DNA of 64,000 nt from a bacterium SCSIO 12643 (GCA_024398135.1 CP073750.1:744001-808000); one strand, 5' to 3'. Shown: positions 1 through 9,907, counted from the first letter of the stretch. The notes: generated by a model not told the origin, from the sequence alone. Numbers and translations: made by a program.

Positions 1-2
1 TT

Positions 3-1046
3 GCTATGAAAGGTGTTTACGCCCGAGGCTTTATGAGTAGCTTCATCATTTTTGCCATTTTTGGGGCTTTTATTCTTGTTATTTGGAGAGCTGCTGTATT
101 AATGGAGGCTGGCGAAATGTCTAACGGAGACCTAACCACCTTCTTATTCTACACTGTATTCGTAGGCGCATCTATCGGTGGATCTGCTGATTTATACTCA
201 AGACTACAAAAGGGTGTAGGAGCCACAGAGGATTTACTTAAAATTTTTGAAGAAAAACCAGAAGCTATAATCACTACTGATAAACTTCAGAAGATTCCTA
301 ATCTTAAAGGTGAAATTGAATTTCAAAACGTAAACTTCCATTACCCAAACAGAAGTAATATTGAAGTCCTTAGAAATATTTCATTTAAAGCAAATCAAGG
401 TGAACGCATAGCCTTAGTCGGGCAATCCGGAGCAGGAAAATCAACTCTGGTTTCACTTATTCTAAGATTTTTCAATCCTCAAACAGGGAGTATCAAGCTA
501 GACACAAAAAACATAGCTGAGTATGAATTATCACCTTTAAGAAACGAGATGGCAATAGTTCCTCAGGAAGTAATACTTTTCGGTGGGAGTATTCAGGAAA
601 ATATCGCATATGGTAAACCGGATGCCTCTTTAGAAGAAATAAAAGCTGCAGCTCAAAAAGCCAACGCTTTAGAATTTATAGAATCTTTTCCAGATGGATT
701 TGACACATTAGTTGGTGAAAGAGGGATTCAGTTATCTGGAGGGCAAAGACAAAGAATAGCTATTGCGCGTGCAGTGCTTAAAAATCCAACTATTCTTATT
801 TTAGATGAAGCAACCTCATCTTTGGATAGTGAATCTGAAAAACTGGTACAGGAAGCCTTGGATCAATTAATGAAAAACAGAACATCTATTGTTGTAGCTC
901 ATAGGTTATCCACAATCAGAAAGGCAGACCAGATTTTGGTTCTCAAAAATGGAGAAATCATAGAACGAGGTACCCATGAAGAACTCATTAAAATTGAAAA
1001 TGGGAATTATAGAAACCTTAACGAGCTACAGGTAAAAACAGAGTAA
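3..1046 (+). CDS. ABC exporter half-transporter, C-terminal part (5' end outside window)
   Basis: The reading frame is open at the left edge, so only the last part of the permease and the whole ATPase are present. About 60 residues of membrane domain (hydrophobic stretch near residues 10-30) are followed by a complete nucleotide-binding domain. It shows Walker A GQSGAGKST, the signature LSGGQRQR, Walker B ILILDEATSSLD and the switch histidine in VVAHRLST. The permease-then-ATPase order and these motifs fit the MsbA/multidrug exporter group of type IV ABC transporters, which act as dimers in the inner membrane. The substrate cannot be read from the sequence; lipid or drug export is the usual role. 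The gene converges on the glycan locus with only 18 bases between stops. Confidence 0.9.
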   Translation, partial: AMKGVYARGFMSSFIIFAIFGAFILVIWRAAVLMEAGEMSNGDLTTFLFYTVFVGASIGGSADLYSRLQKGVGATEDLLKIFEEKPEAIITTDKLQKIPNLKGEIEFQNVNFHYPNRSNIEVLRNISFKANQGERIALVGQSGAGKSTLVSLILRFFNPQTGSIKLDTKNIAEYELSPLRNEMAIVPQEVILFGGSIQENIAYGKPDASLEEIKAAAQKANALEFIESFPDGFDTLVGERGIQLSGGQRQRIAIARAVLKNPTILILDEATSSLDSESEKLVQEALDQLMKNRTSIVVAHRLSTIRKADQILVLKNGEIIERGTHEELIKIENGNYRNLNELQVKTE

Positions 1047-1064
1047 AGCACTAAAAGACATATA

Positions 1065-2399
1065 TTAATATGCCTTCTCTTCTCCTCTGACACCATTTAC
1101 CAATGTATCGTAAATGATTTTAATATCCAGAAAGAAGTTCCAATTCTCTATGTAAAAACGATCAAGGGTAATTCTACCTTTAATATCTTGTTTTGTTTTA
1201 GTTTCCCCTCTATATCCCATGGTTTGAGCTAAACCAGTAATACCTGGCTTCACAAAATGACGTAACATATATCTATCTACAACATTAGAAAACTCTTCAG
1301 TATGTTTCACCATATGCGGTCTTGGACCAACAACTGACATATCTCCTAAAAGCACATTAATAAACTGAGGTAACTCGTCAATACTGGTTTTACGAATAAA
1401 AGCACCAATCTTCGTTATTCTGGCATCCCCTTTTGAAGCTTGTAAGCTATTAGCGTTTTTATTCACAGTCATTGATCTAAACTTAAAACAATCAAATTCT
1501 TTATTATTAATTCCTGACCTTTTTTGTTTAAAAATAACAGGACCTTTCGACTCCAGTTTAATTAATAATGCCATTAACGGCATAAGCCACGATAACACAA
1601 AAACAATAACAAATAATGAAAAAATAATGTCAAAACCTCTTTTAACCTGAGCATTCATCCAATCATCAAGGGCTATTTCGCGATAAACCAAAACTGGTTG
1701 ATATCCTACATAATCCAATTTCAAATTACTCGCAAAAAGTCCAGAAAAATTAGGCACCACACGAATCTTGATTAGATTATTGTCAGCATAATCAACAATC
1801 TTATTAAATTCGTCCGATGAAAACTGTTTTGCTGAAATGAAGACCACATCAATCTTTTTATCCTTAAGCACTTGAACAAACTTATCAAACTGGTAATCAG
1901 TATTATTCAACACTCCTTTCAAATGATATCCTAAATCATTCCCTTTAAATAAGTTCCTTTCCAAGTTTTTTGTATCAGGAGTATTTCCCAGAATTAAAAC
2001 GTTTCTATAGTTATGCCCCAAGCTTCGATATCTCTTAATCATCACGATTTCGACAATGCGAATCAACATAACAAACCCCAAGAACAAACCATGAAAAAAT
2101 AAGTAAAATGAGTGACTATAATTTGCTCCTAATACAAATGATTGCAACATGACATTTATTCCTAGATATATAATTCCAAGTCTTGTAATATCATGTAAGA
2201 TTTTGGGGGTTCTCGAATATCTCTTTAATCTATAATTTCTTATTAAATAAAGAGAAACAGTCCAAGCTAAAAGTGATACAAGTAAACTTTTAGTAAGCAA
2301 CTGATAATTAAAATATGAAAGCGCTGCATGCCAGATTATTTCAAGAATAATCACATCCAATAACACTTGAAGTGGAAATAGTAATTTAGAGTATCTCAT
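1065..2399 (-). CDS. Polyprenyl-phosphate hexose-1-phosphate transferase (WcaJ/WbaP type), initiating enzyme of glycan synthesis
   Basis: This enzyme transfers a sugar-1-phosphate from a nucleotide sugar to undecaprenyl phosphate at the inner membrane, the first step of repeat-unit assembly. The N-terminal half has about four membrane segments and a Rossmann-like CoA-binding-type region (ILGNTPDT). A further hydrophobic segment precedes the cytoplasmic catalytic domain, which carries FKQKRSG, FKFRSM, DELPQ and GDMSVVGPRPH, all hallmarks of the bacterial sugar transferase family. I start it at the ATG at 2399 (444 residues). A TTG at 2429 is in frame, but it lies inside a TAAATTTG promoter-like element. 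It is the last gene of the minus-strand glycan locus. The sugar transferred is unknown. Confidence 0.9.
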   Translation of the reverse strand: MRYSKLLFPLQVLLDVIILEIIWHAALSYFNYQLLTKSLLVSLLAWTVSLYLIRNYRLKRYSRTPKILHDITRLGIIYLGINVMLQSFVLGANYSHSFYLFFHGLFLGFVMLIRIVEIVMIKRYRSLGHNYRNVLILGNTPDTKNLERNLFKGNDLGYHLKGVLNNTDYQFDKFVQVLKDKKIDVVFISAKQFSSDEFNKIVDYADNNLIKIRVVPNFSGLFASNLKLDYVGYQPVLVYREIALDDWMNAQVKRGFDIIFSLFVIVFVLSWLMPLMALLIKLESKGPVIFKQKRSGINNKEFDCFKFRSMTVNKNANSLQASKGDARITKIGAFIRKTSIDELPQFINVLLGDMSVVGPRPHMVKHTEEFSNVVDRYMLRHFVKPGITGLAQTMGYRGETKTKQDIKGRITLDRFYIENWNFFLDIKIIYDTLVNGVRGEEKAY

Positions 2400-2426
2400 G
2401 GGCAGTAATGTTTTTAAGGTCAAATG

Positions 2427-2434
2427 CAAATTTA
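2427..2434 (-). promoter_or_regulatory. Candidate Bacteroidota -7 element (TAAATTTG) for the sugar transferase gene
   Basis: The minus strand reads TAAATTTG, matching TAnnTTTG, and ends 27 bases before the ATG at 2399. No clear -33 TTG is seen. It argues against the upstream TTG start. It may also give the last gene of the locus its own transcript. Confidence 0.4.
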
Positions 2435-2525
2435 ACCATAATTCAGTTTGTTAGGCTTTGTTTGATAATTTTTAGTTTGTTGGAAGTATAGACGAAGTTT
2501 TAATTGATAGGGTTGGCTTGGAATG

Positions 2526-4379
2526 TTATTTTTTGCGTTCCTGCATTAAATATATTTGAAATACAACCATTGGAAAAAATACAAAGGAGATAATCCCTTT
2601 CGACCGCAGCAACAAAGATTCCGAAAACATTATGGTTAAAAGCATCAAAAAAACTGCAAACATCAAATGATTTTTTCTTCTAATTGCAAATGAACATAAT
2701 TGGAATAAAACAAAAATCAAAAACAAAAAACCTCCAATCCCTGTTTCAATCAGAGTCTGAATGTATTGATTATGGAAATTGTACACATAGAATCCTCCTC
2801 TCTCGTCCGAACTCTTTCCCTTATATAATTCATAAAAATCATATCTTTCATCTAATAAGGGTTGACCATTATTAACTCCTACTCCTAAAATGGAATTAAA
2901 TTCAGAACTTTGCTCTATTTCCCAAAAACACCGTAACTGAAATATTCTAAGGCTTAGTCCATTCCATGGATATACGGGTCCAAACTTTTCATTGTATAAT
3001 GCTTCTTTTGCTCCTTTCAAGTCCAAAATATCTAGATATCTGGATTGCAACTTTTTCGAAGACGAGAGAACCAAAACAATCATAATTAATACAACGCTCA
3101 ACATACCCAGCATTCTCTTCATACCTCTTAATTTATTCTTAGCCTTAGACGCAAGAAGCACGATAGTTGAAATTATCAATGCAAACGAAATCATTTTCGA
3201 ACTCAACAATACTATATATATAAACAATAGTATAATAATTAAAAACGCCCCTATATCAGACATTTCATATCGTAATGTACTGATATTAATCAATAGAACC
3301 ATAGCATATAACAAAGCAATATATATGGCATTTGCCCCACCAAATGGTTCTAGCAAAGTATGATAATAAAACTCTTCAGAATTTAAAGTTGTACTATACC
3401 TAAGAGTAGCCAGAAAAATGCTAAATAATGCAAATAGGATATAAGATAAAGCTACATATCTGAAGACTTTTTTAAAATCAAAATTATTCAATGGCTGTGA
3501 TAACCAAATTGGTAGTAACACCAGAGGAAACAATCTTCCTAACATTATTAATGAATTAAGTTTATCTATACTCCATATAAATGAAATAGAGGAATAAATA
3601 AACAGCATTATAAATGATCCAAATTGTAGCGCTCTAATTTCCCGTTTTTTTATCCATAAATCATAAATAAGAAACAGACCAATAATTATTAAAACTTTAC
3701 TTGACCAATGTTCATTGAAAAGCAATGAAACACTTACCAGATAAATCAAAACCTCATCCCTATGTATCCTATTTCGAAAGTCATTATTTAAATACGAGTC
3801 AATGGTTATTGTTAGTAAATATGATATCAATATTGTTATACTAATCAATAAAGCAATTTCTACCCAATTTATTTTATAAAAATAGAGTACTGGAACCCTA
3901 TATTTATACTTTTCTCCCTTAGAATCATTAAATGAATAAGCTCTTAAATCACTATCTCGCCCCCTTTTATTTCCTACAAAATTGTTCAAAGGTAATTGTA
4001 TCTTTTGACCATTAAACAACATCTCCATACGTTTAATAAACGTATGAGGGTCTCCCATTTTAGAACTATTTAAAATAAAATACTTTGGTATTGAATCTGA
4101 AACAAATCCAAATATCATCTTGTTATTAGATAAATTGGACACTTTATAAGTGTCTTCAGAAAAAACGATGCTATCTCTAACGTCAGCTATAGACATTGTA
4201 ATTAAATCAGGAAAAGCTTGAATACTATCCTCAAATTCAATTTTTAATGCAATTTTATTTTGCTTATAGATAGGAACATTATAATAATTAAACTCTTGTA
4301 GAACTGAAGAAAATACAGCTAATAGGGTAAATAGCAAAAAAGCCCCAAAAAAGACAATTATTTTAATGTTTTTATTCAT
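2526..4379 (-). CDS. O-antigen ligase/polymerase family membrane protein (Wzy_C type)
   Basis: This is a 617-residue polytopic inner-membrane protein. An N-terminal anchor (about residues 8-25) is followed by a non-membrane domain of about 140 residues, probably periplasmic, and then by a run of ten or more hydrophobic segments. Before the last segments sits a large loop with GVGVNNGQ and then HNQYIQTLIETGIGG (His536), the pattern of the Wzy_C/WaaL ligase family. Such enzymes either polymerise lipid-linked repeats or ligate the finished glycan to its carrier. A second Wzy-like protein lies at 6640-7842, so one of the two is probably the ligase; this larger one fits that role better, by inference. 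Its start overlaps the stop of the upstream glycosyltransferase by 8 bases. Confidence 0.75.
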   Translation of the reverse strand: MNKNIKIIVFFGAFLLFTLLAVFSSVLQEFNYYNVPIYKQNKIALKIEFEDSIQAFPDLITMSIADVRDSIVFSEDTYKVSNLSNNKMIFGFVSDSIPKYFILNSSKMGDPHTFIKRMEMLFNGQKIQLPLNNFVGNKRGRDSDLRAYSFNDSKGEKYKYRVPVLYFYKINWVEIALLISITILISYLLTITIDSYLNNDFRNRIHRDEVLIYLVSVSLLFNEHWSSKVLIIIGLFLIYDLWIKKREIRALQFGSFIMLFIYSSISFIWSIDKLNSLIMLGRLFPLVLLPIWLSQPLNNFDFKKVFRYVALSYILFALFSIFLATLRYSTTLNSEEFYYHTLLEPFGGANAIYIALLYAMVLLINISTLRYEMSDIGAFLIIILLFIYIVLLSSKMISFALIISTIVLLASKAKNKLRGMKRMLGMLSVVLIMIVLVLSSSKKLQSRYLDILDLKGAKEALYNEKFGPVYPWNGLSLRIFQLRCFWEIEQSSEFNSILGVGVNNGQPLLDERYDFYELYKGKSSDERGGFYVYNFHNQYIQTLIETGIGGFLFLIFVLFQLCSFAIRRKNHLMFAVFLMLLTIMFSESLLLRSKGIISFVFFPMVVFQIYLMQERKK

Positions 4380-5451
4380 CCAATAATGACAAATATTCTT
4401 TATTTATTTTTTGCCAGGAAAACTTCTTTAGAACTATCAAGTGTGCCCGTTTAACCATATCTGTGTAATCCACCTTATTACGCTCCTTGATCAAATTAGA
4501 AACATCTGTTTCATTTGAAAAGTAAAAACCATTTTCCTCTAATATGGATCTATTAAAAACATTATCGTGTGCACATATTAACGTATCTGAGACCATTGCT
4601 TCTAGCAAAGACGGGTTTGTTCCACCAACACTATGTCCATGAAAATACAAATTAGAGTTTTTTCTTAATGAGTTTAATTTGCCCATATCATAAACACCAC
4701 CTAAAAATAGAATATTAGAGTATTCTTTAAACTTATTAACCAAATACTTACCGAACCCATTATCCGTTTTACCTACCACTACAAATTTTGTCTTCATCTT
4801 AGAACGCACAAAACCATCTAATATTACTTCAATGTTATTCTCAGGTTCCATACGCGCGATCAACAAATCATAATTGTCTTTTTGCAACTGATAATCAGCC
4901 AATACGGAATCATTAAATGTATTCTTAGGATTTACTCCGTACGCAATATATTTAGAATTTACATTATACTTCTCTTTAAGGTATTCCTGAATTCCAATAG
5001 AATCTGCTATAAGTATATCACTATTATCAACAGCTAATTTCTCAGCATACATCAAGAATTTCTGAACCATCTTGTTGTATTTTGATCGCTTCCACTCCAA
5101 CCCATCCATATTGGTAATAATCTTTGCTCCTTTGGGCAAAAGTTTACTCCAAATAGAGCTACTGGTATATCCCAACTGGAAAATCACATCAAAATTCCTC
5201 GATCTACTATCCAGAATGCAATTTAGGTCGTAAATAAATTGCCCAGACGTTCCGATTCGGTTTTCCGGATCGGTTTGGTGAATTAAATTGATATCATTCC
5301 AAATACTTTTCTGATATGGATGCAAAGACGAACAGTATACATAAGTTTCATGGTTATTCTCAACCAGATACTTCCCAAAAAACTCTGCAAACTGTTCAAA
5401 ACCTCCATGATAATTTGGGATTCCTCTCGTACCTAAAATTGCAACTCTCAT
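4372..5451 (-). CDS. Glycosyltransferase with DUF1972 N-terminus (GT4, rhamnosyltransferase-like)
   Basis: A cytoplasmic GT-B fold glycosyltransferase of 359 residues. The N-terminus ILGTRGIPNYHGGFE is the signature of the DUF1972 family, whose known members are often rhamnosyl- or related hexosyltransferases. The C-terminal half has the GT4 features: RMEPENN (start of the donor domain) and GGTNPSLLEAM, the EX7E-like nucleotide-sugar site. It probably adds one sugar of the lipid-linked repeat unit; donor and acceptor cannot be deduced. The ATG overlaps the stop of the upstream gene by 4 bases (ATGA type), and its own stop overlaps the next gene, which suggests translational coupling. Confidence 0.85.
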   Translation of the reverse strand: MRVAILGTRGIPNYHGGFEQFAEFFGKYLVENNHETYVYCSSLHPYQKSIWNDINLIHQTDPENRIGTSGQFIYDLNCILDSRSRNFDVIFQLGYTSSSIWSKLLPKGAKIITNMDGLEWKRSKYNKMVQKFLMYAEKLAVDNSDILIADSIGIQEYLKEKYNVNSKYIAYGVNPKNTFNDSVLADYQLQKDNYDLLIARMEPENNIEVILDGFVRSKMKTKFVVVGKTDNGFGKYLVNKFKEYSNILFLGGVYDMGKLNSLRKNSNLYFHGHSVGGTNPSLLEAMVSDTLICAHDNVFNRSILEENGFYFSNETDVSNLIKERNKVDYTDMVKRAHLIVLKKFSWQKINKEYLSLLDE

Positions 5452-6527
5452 TCTTTCTGTCCTTCTAATCTCTTTTCGTATTCTTTAGCTGCATATTCCC
5501 AATTATATGCGCTTAATATTTCATTTCTAATTTTATCAAAAGGGTAAATATCATCTGATATTGCCTTTAAGATCAACTCTTCAAATTCTAATTGATTATC
5601 AGGATCATAATGATACTTAAAAAAATCAAACTCTTTCATTGCGGTCGCATTTGAACAAATCACCTTAACGTTCATTACAGCCGCCTCTAAGGGTGGAATC
5701 CCAAACCCTTCGGCCAAAGAAGGAAAAACAACTAATGCCGCCTTATTGTATTGTTTTACCAATTCATTTTCTGTTAGCCCTGAAACTGTAACCAATGAAT
5801 CCTTTAAAGCACTTGCATTTTCTCGGACAAACTCATCATACTCAGAATAACGAAGGTCATACTTACCAATAAAAATAAGTTTATAACCCTTCTCATTTAA
5901 TTTCAGATTAACAAAAGCCTTCAAAACAGAGACATGATTCTTTCTAGGTTCAATTCTACTTACATATAGAATATTTTTATTTCTTTTACCTTCATTCAGC
6001 CCCTTTAACGAAGCATTCACTGAATTAGGCGTTATTCCAATTCTCGAAATTGGTATATTATAATGTGTACTAATACTCTCTTGTGAATATTTAGAAACAG
6101 TCAATAATACATCCGCATTTACAGATGACCAATAAAATAATGGGCTTTTCACTAGTTTAAAAAGTAACGGAAAATATGCCTTAAACCTCTTTTCACGAAA
6201 TAAAATATCATGATTTGTTACAATATATTTTCCAACCTTTATAATTGGTGATATATATTGAAAATGGCTATAATCAATTTTTCTTTTAAAAATAATATAG
6301 GGCAATTCAAAAATCAATCTAATATATTGATTTTTGAATTTAAATTTAATAAAATGTACATTCTCCAAATTGGGAAATTCTGAAGCCAAATTTGGAATAT
6401 CATTCGCAACGAAAAAAAAATCCCAAGTTGGGTTTCTTTTAATTAATTCAGAGTATAAACCTTTTATATAAGTTCGGGTTCCTTGATACTTCCCGTCAAA
6501 TATATGAGCATCAATTAATATTTTCAT
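5448..6527 (-). CDS. Glycosyltransferase family 4
   Basis: A 359-residue GT-B glycosyltransferase. The N-terminal acceptor domain starts ILIDAHIFDGKYQGTRTY, typical of GT4 mannosyltransferase-like proteins. The C-terminal domain has YVSRIEPRKNH and PSLAEGFGIPPLEAA, the donor-binding EX7E motif. It is cytoplasmic or membrane-associated and probably adds one residue to the repeat unit. It is coupled to the next glycosyltransferase by a 4-base overlap. A 112-base AT-rich gap separates it from the Wzy-like gene upstream, so a new promoter there is possible; I see no convincing one. Sugar specificity is unknown. Confidence 0.87.
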   Translation of the reverse strand: MKILIDAHIFDGKYQGTRTYIKGLYSELIKRNPTWDFFFVANDIPNLASEFPNLENVHFIKFKFKNQYIRLIFELPYIIFKRKIDYSHFQYISPIIKVGKYIVTNHDILFREKRFKAYFPLLFKLVKSPLFYWSSVNADVLLTVSKYSQESISTHYNIPISRIGITPNSVNASLKGLNEGKRNKNILYVSRIEPRKNHVSVLKAFVNLKLNEKGYKLIFIGKYDLRYSEYDEFVRENASALKDSLVTVSGLTENELVKQYNKAALVVFPSLAEGFGIPPLEAAVMNVKVICSNATAMKEFDFFKYHYDPDNQLEFEELILKAISDDIYPFDKIRNEILSAYNWEYAAKEYEKRLEGQKE

Positions 6528-6639
6528 AGCGATTTTATGAGCTACAATAATAACTCGTAATAGTTATATTTTCTAATTCCGAAAAATTACTTTTCACCAT
6601 CCATTAACTATTTCAATTAAACACTAATTCAAGATTATT

Positions 6640-7842
6640 TTACAGTTTCTTCCTACTCAAATCAAAATTGTCTTTAGCCAATATTTTATCAATTGATGAA
6701 GAAAAGGCCAATACCCAATAGCAGTAAAACAAAACACTTGAAGAATAACTTCCTGTAAATTGATAAATAAATATGAACCAAAATATAAGAAACCTAAAAT
6801 CGGACTTTGAAACATTTGTAATTCTGTACAATACTATTTCGACCGCTAAAACTATTACCAGTCCAACATAACCGAATATTGTTAATATTTCCGTTAATAC
6901 ATTTGGTAAACCAAACTTAGAGGTGGGCGTTTGTGTATATGAATAAAAAGACCTAATTATTTCTTGGCCTAGTTCTCTAATTTGCCCCCAACCGACTCCA
7001 AATAAATAGCTTCCATGCTCTTTAAGGATTTTATTCGCTAGAAGCCAAGGTTCCGAAATTCTCCCTCTTGCAGAAGAATCATTCCCTGTTAGAATATTAC
7101 CTAATCGTACAAACACTATGTTTTCCGGAAATAAAAATGATATTATTACAATAATGACAAATACCCCTAACATTAAATATCCTATTTGAGTTAATTTTTT
7201 TTTATCAATTCGATGCCTTGTCTTTTTTATAAACAGAATTAGTAAACTAAGAATTATTCCTCCCAATACTCCAAAAGATAAAGATGCAAACAAAGCTACT
7301 AAGAGAACCAATACTTTTGGTTTATCTCTTTTTACGATAAAGAAAAATAAAATAGGCGCAAAAGCCATAGAATAGTAGGATGGCTCAATTGTAAACAACC
7401 TAAAACGAGGTAATAGACCTACCCTACTAAATTTTGAAACCTCCCAGAACAAGTCCGCGTAACCAATTGATAAAGTCAAAATGGCCAGAATAAAAAACCA
7501 GGAATTAATTATTACAACTTTATCAAAAGTCCTAAGTACAATCTCCGGCTTTCTATTAACAGCATCATAAAACCAAATAACTTGGATTAATGTTAAGAAA
7601 TGCAGCAGCATCGATCGATAATAATAATACCAACCTACATGATCATTAAAAAAATGAGCTATCAAGTATAATCCGCTTATCAAAACAAATCCTTTATATA
7701 CTTTTCCATATTCATTAACTGACTGAAAAAAAAACAAAGGAGCTAATATTAATGTATATTGGATACCAAAAGGAAGACCCAAATTATTAATAAAGAGAAA
7801 TATTAAAATAAATAAGGTTATATAATTAAACCGAATTATCAT
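6640..7842 (-). CDS. Wzy-like O-antigen/capsule polymerase
   Basis: A 400-residue protein made of about 10-12 hydrophobic segments. It has a central EPSYY motif and, between later segments, a larger polar loop with SARGR and GVGWGQIRE, features shared by many Wzy polymerases and O-antigen ligase relatives. Wzy enzymes join lipid-linked repeats on the periplasmic face of the inner membrane. The family is very diverse, so the call rests on topology, the motif and the setting: flippase, Wzz-like protein and initiating transferase are all in the same locus. The start codon overlaps the stop of the upstream KpsS-like gene (ATGA). Confidence 0.75.
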   Translation of the reverse strand: MIIRFNYITLFILIFLFINNLGLPFGIQYTLILAPLFFFQSVNEYGKVYKGFVLISGLYLIAHFFNDHVGWYYYYRSMLLHFLTLIQVIWFYDAVNRKPEIVLRTFDKVVIINSWFFILAILTLSIGYADLFWEVSKFSRVGLLPRFRLFTIEPSYYSMAFAPILFFFIVKRDKPKVLVLLVALFASLSFGVLGGIILSLLILFIKKTRHRIDKKKLTQIGYLMLGVFVIIVIISFLFPENIVFVRLGNILTGNDSSARGRISEPWLLANKILKEHGSYLFGVGWGQIRELGQEIIRSFYSYTQTPTSKFGLPNVLTEILTIFGYVGLVIVLAVEIVLYRITNVSKSDFRFLIFWFIFIYQFTGSYSSSVLFYCYWVLAFSSSIDKILAKDNFDLSRKKL

Positions 7843-9218
7843 TTCAACCCAATTGTGTTTAAAAACGCCTCTGAGACTTTCTTAATATTAATATCTTCCA
7901 TACATCTAGGGTCACTAATTGGGTCACTAATAATACCGGAATAGCTATTTTTTTTGATCCAATTTGAGTATTCAAGGTCAACTTCCTCTTTGTATTCTAC
8001 AGAATCAATTAATGACTGCAAATTATTCTTAGGATCTCGAAGTAAAGTAAAATCAATATGTCTGCACATTGAAAGTCTATTAAAAAAGATTGGAATAAAA
8101 GTAAACGCAGGGGTTTTCATTAATGCTGCTTCATACGCAATCGTTCCGGAGATCGTAAAAACTGCTTTTGCTTTATCTATCAAGCTATATGAGTCTGCTC
8201 TATATTCTACAAATTCAACATTCTTTAAAGCCTGAATTCGATAATAAAAATCTAGATTTCGATCTCCAATGGCATTCGTATGTTCTTTTACAATCAAAAA
8301 AGTATCTTGTGGTAATATTCTCCAAATGTTTTTTATAATCTCAAACTGATTCTCAAAATACCTCCCAGTATTATCAATAGATGCTTCAGGTTGCTTATGT
8401 AATGTAAATAGAACAAAATCCTTCTTCAAAACGTCCTCTTCACGTTGTTCCTTGATAAACCAATGATACTTTTTCTTATTTACATAATAAGATAAAAAGC
8501 CAAACATAGCTCTCTTCAAACTATCTGGTTTTGTTGGATCATGACTTTCGTAAATTCTTTCACTAAAAAAGTACTTTGCCTTTTTAACAAAATAGGAAAT
8601 TTTGGATTTTTCATCTAACAAGGTATCGTTTAATGCTAAATAACTTGGTTTTTTAGCCTTTAAAACTGACATATTCTTTTCATTTAATTCTGGATTCTGG
8701 CTTTCCAAAATTGAAGACTGAAATTCATCCTCAAAAAAAGCAAACCGGCCTCCTGGAATTCTTACGGTATGAGGAGATAAGAACTTACCTTTTAGCTCTT
8801 TATTTAAACTTAAAACCCGATGGGCCAAAATTTCATGAGCCCATGTTTGTTCCCCAAAAACAAAATCAATACTATTACCCTCAAAAAAGCTATAGTATTC
8901 CTGAGAAAGAATAGATAAATATTCTACTGCCCACTTTTCATACTTTAATACCCGATCACCCAGAAATAGTTCGTTTATCTTATATTTCCCAATATTTCCT
9001 TTATCTTCTTTTTTTGAAAGAATTGAAAATTTGTCAATGAACAACACACTGGATTTAGGATAATCAAGAATTAATTGATCATAGAGCAATTGATTCACAG
9101 TAATCCAATAAATATTACAATCCGTTAATTGCTTTGCAACCTGATCAAATAATTGAGACTTCCCGTAATTAGCCACAAAACATACATTCTTAACTTCCAT
9201 TTCTTCGAATTTCACCAT
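7839..9218 (-). CDS. KpsS/LipB-like capsule polysaccharide biosynthesis protein, possible acidic-sugar transferase
   Basis: A 459-residue soluble protein without membrane segments. The C-terminal half resembles the capsule polysaccharide synthesis/export family (KpsS/LipB, GT-B like): LHKQPEAS, then FLIVKEH, then ISGTIAYEAALMKTPA, a nucleotide-sugar-site-like stretch. Known KpsS/KpsC proteins are Kdo transferases, and relatives in sialic and pseudaminic acid clusters are proposed nonulosonate transferases. Here it lies within a locus rich in nonulosonic acid genes, so it is a plausible transferase of Pse or a related sugar from its CMP form; that is inference. An internal ATG at 9200 is an alternative start just before the conserved-looking NVCFVANYGKS. 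Confidence 0.6.
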   Translation of the reverse strand: MVKFEEMEVKNVCFVANYGKSQLFDQVAKQLTDCNIYWITVNQLLYDQLILDYPKSSVLFIDKFSILSKKEDKGNIGKYKINELFLGDRVLKYEKWAVEYLSILSQEYYSFFEGNSIDFVFGEQTWAHEILAHRVLSLNKELKGKFLSPHTVRIPGGRFAFFEDEFQSSILESQNPELNEKNMSVLKAKKPSYLALNDTLLDEKSKISYFVKKAKYFFSERIYESHDPTKPDSLKRAMFGFLSYYVNKKKYHWFIKEQREEDVLKKDFVLFTLHKQPEASIDNTGRYFENQFEIIKNIWRILPQDTFLIVKEHTNAIGDRNLDFYYRIQALKNVEFVEYRADSYSLIDKAKAVFTISGTIAYEAALMKTPAFTFIPIFFNRLSMCRHIDFTLLRDPKNNLQSLIDSVEYKEEVDLEYSNWIKKNSYSGIISDPISDPRCMEDINIKKVSEAFLNTIGLK

Positions 9219-9242
9219 TCATAGATCAATGAGAACAACTCC

Positions 9243-9905
9243 TTACTTTACTTTTTCCAACTTGTGTGTTGAGTACACACCAGCAACCGAAATAGATTTA
9301 TAGACAGTGGATAACGGACCTATAGAAACTTCATCACAAACAACTATACTCTTAGTAAACACACAGTTAGACCCAATAAAAATATTATTACCAAACTCCA
9401 CCGTTCCAACTAACATATTTCTTTTGGTATCAAATCCATGTGTCCAAATTTCACTTCCATTCCCTCCAAACACCACATTGTTCCCAATTTTTATTTTTCG
9501 CACCACGTCAAAGTAATTACTTCTAAGAATACTGGAGCCTTCTCCAATGATTACATTTTGATCTTTGAACGACATTCCCGCAAACGCAAGTCCTTTTTTG
9601 GGGCCTCCCAAAAAATTCTTACTTGTAATTACTGAATTAACACCTAAAACAACTCGATTTAAACTCTTCAACCGATTTAGTTTAAAAATGGAAGATCCAT
9701 TACTTAAAATTAGTTCTTCTACATTAATGTAATTCAAATATCCAATTCGTGCATTGCTTATTTTGACTTGGGAACACCTAAAAATATTCAACATTCCTAT
9801 ATGCGAATTATAATCCACTTCAAAACCTAACAACCCGCGATACAGGAATATTCGCACCTTATTGAAAGGTATAAATGCTATTATTACAGAAATAAGTAAT
9901 TTCAT
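9243..9905 (-). CDS. Left-handed beta-helix (hexapeptide repeat) acyltransferase
   Basis: A 220-residue protein with a short hydrophobic N-terminus and imperfect hexapeptide repeats along its length. The C-terminal third (GNNVVFGGNGSEIWTHGFD, then FGNNIFIGSNCVF and VSIGPLSTVYKS) resembles serine/galactoside O-acetyltransferases, with a WTHG histidine in the position of the usual catalytic His. It probably transfers an acetyl or other acyl group onto a sugar of the glycan in the cytoplasm. It lies 2 bases from the flippase stop and in the same direction, hence is co-transcribed. The acceptor is unknown. It is not a GNAT enzyme, so it is not a PseH homologue, but it could acylate the Pse pathway intermediate. 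Confidence 0.75.
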   Translation of the reverse strand: MKLLISVIIAFIPFNKVRIFLYRGLLGFEVDYNSHIGMLNIFRCSQVKISNARIGYLNYINVEELILSNGSSIFKLNRLKSLNRVVLGVNSVITSKNFLGGPKKGLAFAGMSFKDQNVIIGEGSSILRSNYFDVVRKIKIGNNVVFGGNGSEIWTHGFDTKRNMLVGTVEFGNNIFIGSNCVFTKSIVVCDEVSIGPLSTVYKSISVAGVYSTHKLEKVK

Positions 9906-9907
9906 AA

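Noticed and set aside
2992-3363. 123-codon open frame on the plus strand
   Set aside because: Antisense to the Wzy/ligase gene; AT-rich shadow without recognisable features.
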